This document shows, piece by piece, positions 7,874 to 14,847 of a DNA stretch of 14,847 nucleotides. Made by a program: the position numbers and the translations under genes. This DNA comes from Gonapodya sp. JEL0774 (lineage: Eukaryota > Monoblepharomycota > Monoblepharidomycetes > Monoblepharidales > Gonapodyaceae), in NCBI GenBank assembly GCA_027604505.1, contig JADIIX010000306.1, positions 1-14,847 on the forward strand. The letters are read 5' to 3'. The notes under the pieces are model-generated. The model made no database searches, was not told where the DNA came from, and was given only the letters and a program-made list of their open reading frames with translations. Every line of letters starts with the position of its first letter. Position 1 is the first letter of the stretch.

Positions 7874-8494
7874 TGCACTCCCACGAACGTTTAAGCTCTG
7901 GAGAATCTGTACGAAGGCGATTGTTTAATGTTTTGTGGTTTGCATGCAATTGTTGCTAGAATCTGGATCGCCGAGTGCATGCCGCTGTGCTGACAACCCT
8001 GTCTGATGATCAGGTTAGCCAGCGCAATAATTTCTTTTCTAATGTGATGTTGCAAATGGTGACATTCTAGGGATGTGGTGGGAGCCCACGTCGTGGACAC
8101 TTCTTTGGATAATTTACTACATCCGTTCGTAAGGATGGTAACTGTGCAAAATGACTAACTTGTACAGAAACAATTGACTTTATGTAATCCATGCGATGAC
8201 ATTGCAACTTTTCTGTGGAGTTCAGCAGCTTCCGGAGCATCAACCGCTTCCATCCAGCAGGGTACCCGTGCTTGATTACGTTTTCTATCGATTGTCGGAC
8301 CGCGAAGTAGTCGGGCATTAGTATTGAGGGAAAGATTCTCTCCCTATTACCTGCGATATTTTAGCACGTCACTTCACCTTCGGCAGCAAATGCATTTGCG
8401 GTTCGCAGGTCAATCAATCGTACTTTCCAGCAATGCATACAAAGAACATATTGTTAAATGATGTACCCCGTCTGTTCTAGATAGCGGATGCTTG
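7874..8494. other. Gene-poor stretch after the Puf6-like gene
   Basis: The first 120 bases may hold the 3' UTR of the Puf6-like gene or an extra last exon (from 7896, reading LENLYEGD, to a stop near 7992). The rest has only the weak minus-strand ORF at 8067-8318. The start of the next plus-strand gene lies at its right edge. Confidence 0.3.
8067..8318 (-). CDS. Weak 83-residue ORF
   Basis: Single frame from ATG to stop. The N-terminal part looks like protein (MPDYFAVRQSIENVIKHGYP, then GWKRLMLRKLLNSTEKL), basic with alternating hydrophobic residues. The last 30 residues are Pro-rich and less convincing, so an exon end may lie near 8160. No branch or acceptor was found to support a spliced model. 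No family recognised; it could be chance. Confidence 0.25.
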   Translation of the reverse strand: MPDYFAVRQSIENVIKHGYPAGWKRLMLRKLLNSTEKLQCHRMDYIKSIVSVQVSHFAQLPSLRTDVVNYPKKCPRRGLPPHP

Positions 8495-9490
8495 ATGGTG
8501 AAATTTGATTGGCCACGATTCTTTCTCCAATCACACGTTTGCCCGACTCTGGAATGTTGGGCTCCGACTGTTACGGTCCGTTGACAATCGTCCTTCTGTT
8601 CCATTCACCGCAACATCTTTGATCCACGGCTGCCATCCTCGGTCCATGCAAAGTGCTCTCACCGTTCTTCAGTCGACACTTCCACGGCAAAGAGTCTCCG
8701 CTCAGTGAACGAGGCGTTTGTACCGGGGGACATCAAACAGCTTGGGATCGATGAATCCTACGATTTGCGGTGAATGTGCCTGCGTTCCGGAGCAACATCT
8801 AGGAATATCAATCTCTTGGGACTGGGCGCCCGCCCGCGCTCCTGCCATGCTCACGGGTGCCTTTCGTCATAGTCGGCCGTCCCCGCTGGCCTCCTATACT
8901 TCTGACCTGCGCTCGCAATTGAGTGATCTGTGGACAGGGATCTCTCTCGGAGTCCTCCCAAGCGTTGTTTGTCGAGTCTGTTGGTGCAAGATCGGAGCAA
9001 ACAACAATCTACTGTCAATATACTGGATATTCTGGAGTTATTACATGAAGGCGATGGCAACAACAGGGTCCAGAAGTTGTGACGTTTACCAGGGATGTGA
9101 ATGGGCCCCAGTAGCCACCAGCCTTCACAGCGGCGTCTGTGCACATTCTTGATCATGCCCACAGAAGATCCCGTCTCCCGATCGCTGGGTGCACCATACC
9201 ATTCGCCCGGTAATGAGTTTGTGTCATCTATCATGCTCTCCTCTCGGACCGACACAATTGCTTGATTCCTTTATGAGAGGAAGGACTGGAGTCTGGACTG
9301 GCTCAGATTCGACAAGAACAACTTGAGTGGCTGACAGAGGAAAGGACCTCGATCAAAATCGGCTGATCAACGTCATGGGCTGTAGGAGATATCTTGGGTT
9401 TTGTACGATGTACTGAGAGTCCGAATGTTTGATGATCAGATCTCGGCGGGCAAAGAATGTTCGAAAGAGAGAACCTTTGACACGGAATAG
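8495..9490 (+). CDS. Orphan multi-exon gene with helical segments
   Basis: Exons: 8495-8575 (MVKFDWPRFFLQSHV), 8654-8769 (SVNEAFVPGDIKQLGIDES), 8873-8929 (LASYTSDLRSQLSDL), 8977-9067 (QQSTVNILDILELLHEGDG), 9122-9265 (FLIMPTEDPVSRSLGAPYH, stop). All phases join, giving 162 residues. Introns are 78, 103, 47 and 54 nt. The 47-nt intron and the GTGAAT...TCATAG intron are good; the GTCCAG donor at 9068 is weak. Two further exon-like frames lie downstream: 9280-9366 (LAQIRQEQLEWLTEERTS, coiled-coil-like) and 9386-9490 (EISWVLYDVLRVRMFDDQIS) after CTGTAG. Both can be reached in phase 0 from a GTGTCA donor at 9221, so the 3' end may lie at 9265, 9366 or 9490. In exon 2 a second frame (8505-8641, FARLWNVGLRLLRSVDN) is an alternative 5' exon. 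The product looks soluble and acidic to amphipathic. No family recognised. Confidence 0.45.
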
Positions 9491-9947
9491 CTGTGAGTTT
9501 TCACAGACTTGAATGAGTGGTGTGATTTAAGTTGTTGTGCCGAACGAATGAACAAAGGGAGGCCTTGAGCATTCCCAATCAATGTGTTGTCCGGATTCCG
9601 TTCATGTTTTGTGACGCGCAGGGGCCCAAACGAATGAAAACCAAGACGAACGCCAATTCCAAAATTTTTTTGAAAGTTTAGGCACAGGAGTCGCTTGTGG
9701 TTGGCCCGATCTCGTACCTAAACCCTACTCCTCTCTTGTGGAGACTGTTGATCGAGAAATGGAACGACAGAACCACCGGCTGGCACGGTGCCAACCCATA
9801 GCATTATGGGACCCGTACCGAGGGCTCGTTTCAAGCGAGAACCAATCACTCTCAAATGATCCCCAGTTCAGAAGTACCGCACATGATATTTGACCAGGAA
9901 GGTGTATGTTGCAATATACAGTGATTCCATACATAATTCTATAGAAG
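9491..9947. other. Intergenic stretch between converging genes
   Basis: It lies between the 3' ends of the plus-strand gene and the minus-strand coiled-coil gene. I see no convincing exon. A minus-strand frame open from 10105 to 9725 overlaps the last exon of the coiled-coil gene and has no supporting splice pattern. An A/T tract occurs at 9660-9672. Confidence 0.35.
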
Positions 9948-10869
9948 TCAATTGATTGATAACAAAGACGCTGTCTTGCCGGCCTTCTCATGTGCAGTAG
10001 GTTTGGAACCCGAGCGTAGGTCATAACGCACCATGGCCGAGGATGAGGCTGCCCGAGTCTCAGGCAGATGAGCCTAGAAGATACTAGGCGCTGTTTAGTG
10101 GACAAGATCCGATATCAAGCTTGGTCGTGTGGCAACTCACGCGGATAATGACGTCAGCCCGCGGAGTAGCGAGACCATGTCCACCTCTTAATGAGCCCGT
10201 CCCTCTTCCCCTAGCTCCTGCGCCTGCCGGTGGTGCGTGTTGTCGTGGTGCAGGAACTGCCCTTCCTCGGCGCCTTTCGTCCTTCTGTTGCCAAACTTCA
10301 GGACTGTTATGTTTCGGACACTGCCTGCTCAGGGATGCTTACCAGCACGTGCAGCTCGGCTTTTGTTTCTGCCAAATTTCTTTCCAGGTCGTCCACTTTT
10401 GTTCTGAGAGCGGCTTTCTCGTCCTCTTCGTTATCGCGTTGCTGCTCAACCTCCTTGAGGCGCTCCTCATGGTTCCTTAACAATTTCCAGAAAAGATTAG
10501 CATCCTTGCTGGTGAGGGTTCGAGGATGATTCGTCGAGGCGATCTCAAGGATGAAGAAATCGTGGAAGGTAGTGACGTCCGATAAGTGAGAGATTGAACC
10601 GAAGGGAGTTAGCCGATTGAAGCCAAAGGGCACTTGACAACATTGCAAGAGTAACACACAAGCGGCGCATTACTGGGCTCCCCATGCTGTGCTGGGGTTG
10701 ATGTTGCAGGTGACTCGGCGCCCTCATCTTCCGTGAACGGCTGGAGGTTGTGGTTCCTGCTGAACTCAGGTTGGCTCATTGAATACGATTGGAATGAAAG
10801 TGAGGATTTTAAGATGCCTGGTAAGGTTTCGCAAGTGTTTTGCGAAAGTGCTTGGGACAGAAATGTCAT
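9948..10869 (-). CDS. Coiled-coil protein with Arg/Gly-rich region
   Basis: Exons: 10869-10660, 10543-10343, 10284-10141, 10073-9948 (TGA). Introns: 116 nt (GTGTGT donor, GGCTAACTC branch; the first AG after it is the acceptor), 58 nt (GTAAGC, CATAAC, CAACAG) and 67 nt (GTGAGT, CTAAAC, TTCTAG). Every junction is phase 0. Product 226 residues: a polar Ser/Pro-rich N-terminus (about 1-75); a charged coiled coil (about 85-137: FWKLLRNHEERLKEVEQQRD, then LRTKVDDLERNLAETKAEL); a basic RG/AP-rich stretch (about 138-175: RGRAVPAP, GARGRG, LRGGHG); and a C-terminal part with MVRYDLRSGSK. The start CACACAATG has A at -3, with TATTATA about 25 nt upstream. Coiled coil plus RG-rich tract suggests a scaffold or RNA-associated protein, but I recognise no family. 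Confidence 0.68.
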
Positions 10870-11323
10870 TGTGTGAGCCTCGTGTATAATAGTGGGTGCC
10901 GCTGAGGATCATGGCGACGAACCAACCAGGAGATGCGACTGTTGATTGCGAGAGATCAGAAGCTACTTTTATAGCTATGATAAGGACCTCTAAAGAAACG
11001 TTTCTGTCATTTCACTCGAGACTAAGAACTGTTGTCTCAATCACGTCGGTTTGAAAACTTCGAATTTGGAAAGCCAGTCTCCTCGATGCACAATGACAAC
11101 CAAATTGTCCTCTTGCAAATGTGTCATGAGTCGCAGGAGTGCTGTCTTGCTGCCCTGCTGAGCACGAAATGCTGTCGCGTTGTCTCAATGGATTCCAATA
11201 GCGTTGAATCGCGGAATGCGTATGTTACATAATGACGAATACATCGGTAATAGTCAGTAGAATAAATAGAGGAGCTTGCAAACATAACGTAGGGTTATTA
11301 TTGCGTTTGTCAGGCTCGTGGTG
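10870..11323. promoter_or_regulatory. Shared upstream region of two divergent genes
   Basis: It lies between the start at 10869 (-) and the proposed start at 11324 (+). The minus-strand gene has a TATTATA about 25 nt before its ATG. A plus-strand frame at 11032-11232 lacks an ATG at its opening and has no splice support. No other structure seen. Confidence 0.35.
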
Positions 11324-12156
11324 ATGGATGACCTTGATGAGATGGTGGCGCAGCCCGAGAGGTGCAGGATTTGCCGCCCTGTCGAGTCTCTCCCTTCCCG
11401 TGAAACTCATTCGTTCTCAGACTCAAAAACCGCTCCGACAAACGATTGACTTTAAGCACAAAATGTCTGTTAACCGCTCCGTGAGTTCTCGCTTGAGTTT
11501 CCGCTGTGGAATGCCGATTTTGTTCACGCAGCCGCTCTGCTGAAACATTGGCCTTCCAATCCATTCTCCATCGTCCAGTCGGCTGCCGATACGAACCCGG
11601 GCCTTGCCTCTCGTGTAGAGAAGAAGCAGCGGAAGCCCGTGCCAAGCGTTTACGACGAATGTTTCGCCAAGTACCAAGAAGAGGAGGCGGCGTACCTTCG
11701 CAACGTTAAGAACGGCATGATCGGCCACGTAAGCCTTTAGAACTCAGGACTATACTATGCTCAGTATCGTTTGTCTCACCTCGAAGTGATTGGGGATTTC
11801 AGGAAGCGAGAATCTCTCTATTGGAGTGGCAAGCCGACATGGTCATGTCGCCGGACTTCAACGCCCGCGATACTCAAGCATATCGGACCCAGCAAGACAT
11901 TCAACGTGCTCGCGAAGCAGCACAGAACTTATCCGCCCCGTGGATCAAGAAACAATCAAAGAAGGTTCTCGATGATGCGGTGGGTGATTGGTGGATTCAG
12001 AGACGAGAACTCACAGCACTTCACAATTTTAGCGGGGACACGTCCTAACTAACAATTACATTTCTCCACGGTATCCAGCTTCCGCCCACAATCGGAACCT
12101 CAGCCTCAAACATCCGCGAGCTGCAGGAACCGACCCCTTCCTTTATCCGAACGTAG
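11324..12156 (+). CDS. Orphan helical protein, four exons
   Basis: Exons 2-4 are strong: 11532-11728 (LLKHWPSNPFSIVQSAADTN; VYDECFAKYQEEEAAYLRNV), 11803-11979 (EARISLLEWQADMVMSPDFN; QQDIQRAREAAQNLSAPWIK) and 12079-12156 (LPPTIGTSASNIRELQEPTP, TAG). Their introns are 74 nt (GTAAGC...ATTTCAG) and 99 nt (GTGGGT...CTAACTAAC...TATCCAG), both phase 0. Exon 1 is less sure: 11324-11399 (MDDLDEMVAQPERCRICRPV) joins in phase 1 over a 132-nt intron with donor GTGAAA; its CRIC motif is too short to call a zinc site. Another start at 11463 opens a basic presequence-like frame (MSVNRSVSSRLSFRCGMPI), but I found no phase-correct junction from it. Total about 175 residues, mostly charged helix, no membrane segment. 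No family recognised. Without the last intron the frame would end at 12048. Confidence 0.62.
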
Positions 12157-12222
12157 TGATAACTGGTCCTTTTCACGACGCGTGACCTAGTTTGCTGTAG
12201 AGACTACTATCAAAAACTTCCA
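12157..12222. other. 3' region between converging genes
   Basis: Short AT-rich spacer after the TAG at 12154-12156. It includes TGG AAG (minus strand) directly beyond the stop codon of the 12223-12606 frame, which fits a continued chromodomain-like reading. Confidence 0.3.
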
Positions 12223-12606
12223 TTAGCTATGCTCTTTGAAATAACAAATCCCCTTCCACTTGACCAAATAATCACAAAACTCCGCGTTTGGATGAAGACG
12301 GGGTCCTAACAAGCGCTGCGCAAAGTGCTGCCAGTCATTGATTCTCCAGAAGATCCCATCCCCAATGCCGGTCCTTCCGGCCTTCGGAAGCGATGATGGG
12401 GGTTGTACTAGTACCGACATACATAGTACAAAATAGACGGTAATGATACAGGAATTATTGTTATGTCCAGAACATGCTTGTGCAATGAAACCCGCACAAA
12501 AGTCTTCTTCGGTGCTCGAACATGTTGCATGACGCGAGAAACCAGAAAGTACGACTGTTAGATGCGCCCTGTAATAAAAGTAGCTGTTGCTCCAGGCGGG
12601 GTACAT
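12223..12606 (-). pseudogene. ORF ending in a decayed chromodomain-like segment
   Basis: A 127-codon minus-strand frame from ATG (G at -3) to TAA. The upstream half is Cys-, Tyr- and Phe-rich (MYPAWSNSYFYYRAHLTV) and unrecognised. The end contains DYLVKWKG (12250-12273), the signature of the chromodomain's central strand, preceded by FAQRLLGPRLHPNAEF, which fits the usual start (hydrophobic-x-x-I-L-x-x-R, then a loop). The family expects a WE motif some eight residues after KWKG: here a stop codon stands at that point and the very next codon is Trp. This pattern is usual for the C-terminal chromodomain of Ty3/Gypsy chromovirus integrases, so I infer a decayed fragment. I found no reverse transcriptase, protease or long terminal repeat nearby. 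The alternative is a chance match. Confidence 0.4.
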
Positions 12607-13578
12607 GTCAGAGTAGGTGGGCAGGCGCGACTAGTTTCGGAGAGTGTAGGTTCAACCAGGGGACGGAGTAGGACGGACCAGCGAAACTTCACAACATGAA
12701 AGTACGCAAGGCGAGGGAAAGAAATGAGGACTCACGGACCGTTGCCATCGCTGGCGTTTGAATCCTCAGCACGATTTTACATCCGCTGATGGTCGGCAAG
12801 GAGCGATTCACATGGTTCGGAAACCCACGCGAATAAGCAAACTGAGAGGATCCCAAACTAAAGAAAGAATACATATGAGTCGGATCAATGATGGGAACAG
12901 TCAGACAGTGTGAAGAGTAAACCAGAGCAAAGCATCCGTCCCACGGGCACGGGAACTGTTGGGGTTCGTCGGCCAGCCAGCAACAACCACAATACTCACG
13001 TATACCTGGTGACGTCTCTTGAGTCCTCTTATACCTCATCCTTTCCATCTCCCATCTCCAAACCAGGATCCGTGTCTCCGACATGAACTGCATCAGCGTT
13101 AACGTCCAAGATCCACAGTGGGCAGCACCGCGTTGAGGAGGGTGACCGAGCCCGAAAGGCGATATGTTGGTATGGGTATCAGCTGTATGTGGGGGTTGGC
13201 GTGTGCGGAGTGACGCAGGGTGTGGGGGCACGTCGTGGAGTCGAGGTCCCCCGCCAGACTGAGGTTGCCAGATCGATGCCGCTGCGAGATGTAGCTGCAC
13301 GGGCTCTGGCGCACGCCTGTTCGGCGGCAAGCGTTCCTCGCCGTTCCACAGGACACATCTCCCTGTGCTGCGAACCTGTCAGGCAACGCAGATACCCCGC
13401 TCCTCCCGCTCTGGCGCCCGTCCCGCTCAATCGCTTGGACGGAGGCCCTTGTTTGTTCCTCGGAATAGTATAGATATGCGGTTCTAGGGCATGTGCGTCT
13501 GGAATGCAGCTTTCTGATATTCACAAATGAACAGAAACTCACCAGAACTGCTCCAGACGATCACAGTGACCAAATCAA
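12607..13578. other. GC-richer stretch with no confident gene
   Basis: Several long overlapping frames are open on both strands between 12690 and 13542. They conflict with one another, lack good starts, and are expected where GC content is high. The only spliced candidate is the small one at 12885-13093 (-). Confidence 0.35.
12885..13093 (-). CDS. Weak two-exon small ORF
   Basis: Exon 1 is 13093-13000 (MQFMSETRILVWRWEMERMR) and exon 2 is 12955-12885 (GRMLCSGLLFTLSDCSHH, TGA). They are joined over a 44-nt intron with donor GTGAGT and acceptor CCCAACAG; phase 1 matches. The intron is typical of this window, but the 54-residue product has no recognised feature, the start context is poor, and another frame stays open through exon 2. 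It may be part of a longer gene. Confidence 0.25.
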
Positions 13579-13702
13579 TCAAACTCCATGTCCTTTTTTT
13601 GAAGTCTTGCGTCCACCCTTAACAAACTCACCAGAACAGACGATCTCGGTGAGCGCATCAAGCTCACTCCACCCTTTCTTCGATGTCTTGCGTCCACTCC
13701 TC
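13529..13702. repeat. Imperfect tandem duplication of about 80-90 bp
   Basis: On the minus strand, 13702-13621 and 13620-13529 are head-to-tail copies. Both run GTGGACGCAAGAC, then an A-rich stretch, TGGAGT, GATCGTCTG, and end TTCTGGTGAGTTT. They differ by small indels and substitutions. The upstream copy lies fully in the coding frame of the 13579-14068 gene; the second is in frame only for its first 40 nt or so. Confidence 0.75.
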
Positions 13703-14068
13703 CATTCAATACCAGATCCGTCAGTGATCACGTCAACCTTCGGTTGAACAAACACCTTATCTCAAACCAATATTTTCCTTATCAGGTGCGCAATGCCTCG
13801 TTCCAGAGTGTGAGGTGCGCTCAGCGCTCTTACTTCTGATCCCCCCGCAAATTTTGTACGTTGCTCCTGGTCAGAGATCTCCCCACAGACCAGAGTGACC
13901 CCTTCAACATAAGCTCCATATTCAATGCTTCAATCGTTTTGCCATCCTCGCCCACCAACTGCCCGCGCCAGCATACGGAAAGCTCAAACCGGGACAGTCC
14001 ATGATCGTACGTGTTGAATCTGCCCCTCCAACAAAGTGATACTGCGGTAGCTGCCAACATGATACCAT
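13579..14068 (-). CDS. Orphan protein with a duplicated C-terminal motif
   Basis: Exons: 14068-13977 (MVSCWQLPQYHFVGG, MDCPGLSFP), 13927-13834 (IEYGAYVEGVTLVCGEISDQ, then KFAGGSE) and 13755-13579 (VFVQPKVDVITDGSGIEW, then stop). Introns: 13976-13928 (49 nt, GTATGC...TTGAAG, phase 2) and 13833-13756 (78 nt, GTAAGA...CTGATAA...ATAAG, phase 0). Product 120 residues, start with G at -3. The last exon contains GRKTSKKGWSELDALTEIV and then, by tandem duplication, GGRKTSKKG before the stop; the second copy is cut short by a frameshift. A GTGAGT sits inside each copy, so splicing out from 13631 to further exons is possible. The first exon could extend upstream, since the frame stays open past the ATG. 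No family recognised. The joined reading is strongly protein-like across both introns. Confidence 0.58.
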
Positions 14069-14596
14069 TTCCAACAGTAAAGGTGGCGCTGGATGCGCTG
14101 GCTTGGTCAGAGAGAAGAAAAACGGGGATGGGGGAAGTGTAGGGAGGGGGGGGGGGGGGGGGGCGATGTGGGGCGTTGCTGAAACTCAAGGGTCGCCCGC
14201 CCCCCGCGCCCCCGCCCCCCCCAGGGCATTTGTGTTATGTGCATCACAAGAAAGTTCCTGTTTCTATCGATGCTTCGCACACAGACCGAACAGATCACTT
14301 ATAGCTGCGATCTGATTATATTCGAGCCTCCAAGATTTGACGCGAACGAATCGCCATACATACCATTCTACATAATGCAATACACAGCGACAACTAATAC
14401 AATTTGCACACCGGACATGAGCGTTTGGGGTTCCACATATGTTTCCACGTCATCGTCCCACGCAATTCCCCATCTGCCAACACATAAAACAGATGGCTTG
14501 TGGGACAGTGGTTTGATGTCAAAGCTAGATGCAAAAGTACTTTGAATTGCAAGGAAACGGAGAACTCGTTAATACAACAATGAAGGCCTACGACAG
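14069..14596. other. Region with long G run and facing C-rich tract
   Basis: Next to the minus-strand start at 14068 lies a low-complexity block (14141-14222). Beyond it, frames are open on both strands (plus 14237-14545, minus around 14440-14280), but I could not find a spliced model that singles one out. A possible first exon for the right-edge gene is ATGGCTTGTGGGACAGTG near 14490, followed by GTTTGA, in phase 0 with the exon at 14597. Confidence 0.3.
14146..14222. repeat. 18-nt G run followed by C-rich tract
   Basis: Eighteen consecutive G at 14146-14163, then GGGG at 14170-14173, and a C-rich tract at 14194-14222 with runs of up to eight C. The two halves could pair as a hairpin, or each form G-quadruplex or i-motif structures. 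The run length is prone to replication slippage and to sequencing error. Confidence 0.85.
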
Positions 14597-14847
14597 CCTA
14601 TTGATATTCCCGTCATAGGGCCTGCGATCGTCATATTTTCAGGGGACATCATAATTTTGCTGCCAGAAGCCGTACCAACAGTTCAGAGACTTGTCGTCCG
14701 GATCAACTCAACTGTGAGTGGGCACCGTTCGCACACGCGCTTGTGGAGAAAATGGCCTGATTACCGGGTCACAGCAGCTTCATATAACGTACTACTCAGC
14801 AGGCTTGGCCGATTGCTGAGTTTCAGTACAGGCGATTTAATGGAGCC
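14597..14847 (+). CDS. Partial orphan gene, cut by right window edge
   Basis: Exon 14597-14713 (PIDIPVIGPAIVIFSGDIII, then LPEAVPTVQRLVVRINST) follows the acceptor CTACGACAG. An intron starts at 14714 (GTGAGT) and ends at tandem acceptors CAG/CAG (14799 or 14802). The next exon reads AWPIAEFQYRRFNGA to the window end. The phase is 0 throughout; the acceptor choice adds or removes one Gln. The first part has a hydrophobic core, but too short to call a membrane segment. The upstream exon and start are not certain. No family recognised. Confidence 0.5.

Noticed and set aside
10121-10529. Plus-strand frames of 99-119 codons
   Set aside because: They lie opposite the well-supported coiled-coil gene; the translations are Cys/Leu/Ser-rich shadows.
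10827-10847. 8-bp perfect hairpin (TTTCGCAA / TTGCGAAA)
   Set aside because: Lies inside exon 1 of the coiled-coil gene and is short; likely chance within coding sequence.
11310-11728. Two minus-strand frames of 101-111 codons
   Set aside because: Opposite phase-joined exons of the 11324-12156 gene, with no splice signals of their own.
12689-13330. 213-codon minus-strand frame
   Set aside because: No ATG start, Pro/His-rich composition and competing long frames in a GC-rich stretch; it also runs through a good 44-nt intron.
13099-13542. 147-codon minus-strand frame and the plus-strand frame 13189-13473 opposite it
   Set aside because: The minus frame opens at the GTG of a splice-donor sequence. 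All frames are open here because of composition, and neither translation looks like a structured protein.
13493-13747. Plus-strand frame whose translation also shows the repeat (PFFEVLRP and PFFDVLRP)
   Set aside because: The minus strand gives a better protein that joins two further exons in phase; the plus-strand repeat is the shadow of the same duplication.
1-14847. tRNA, rRNA, CRISPR array, bacterial operon or plasmid features
   Set aside because: No cloverleaf with a T-loop consensus, no rRNA motifs and no spaced direct repeats were seen; introns and gene spacing are eukaryotic.

Overview
The window reads as nuclear DNA of a filamentous fungus, most likely a basidiomycete (Agaricomycetes-like). 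The base composition is balanced. Genes are broken by many short introns (about 40-130 nt) with GTRNGT-type donors, CTAAC/CTRAY-like branch sites and CAG/TAG/AAG acceptors. Genes lie on both strands with no operon spacing. There are no Shine-Dalgarno sites, and no rRNA, tRNA or CRISPR was seen. All gene models were made by hand from splice signals and reading-phase continuity. Exon edges, first exons and 3' ends are therefore less certain than the presence of a gene.

Layout: 1-181 (-) end-clipped exon of an unknown protein; 601-992 (+) two-exon small basic protein; 993-2371 mostly non-coding, with a hairpin-forming inverted repeat and a dense GGTA/TACC repeat cluster; 2372-2700 (-) two-exon small protein; 2840-3071 (-) fragment of an unknown protein; 3440-4016 (-) spliced exons, one candidate with a membrane segment; 4104-4304 (+) small ORF; 4582-4964 (-) three-exon small protein; 5310-5371 short tandem repeat; 5495-7873 (+) the one recognisable gene, a strongly diverged Puf6/PUM3-type Pumilio-repeat protein in six exons; 8067-8318 (-) weak ORF; 8495-9490 (+) multi-exon orphan gene; 9948-10869 (-) four-exon coiled-coil and Arg/Gly-rich protein; 11324-12156 (+) four-exon orphan gene; 12223-12606 (-) ORF ending in what looks like a decayed retroelement chromodomain; 12885-13093 (-) weak two-exon ORF; 13579-14068 (-) three-exon gene whose last exon is partly duplicated in tandem; a long G run and facing C-rich tract at 14146-14222; 14597-14847 (+) a gene cut by the window edge.

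Apart from the Puf6-like gene, which would act in nucleolar 60S ribosome assembly, the genes are orphans to me, and I see no shared pathway. I found no convincing new multi-gene system. The points most worth checking are the divergence and a frame conflict in the Puf6-like gene, the duplicated exon that carries its own splice donor, the chromodomain remnant, and the GGTA/TACC cluster.
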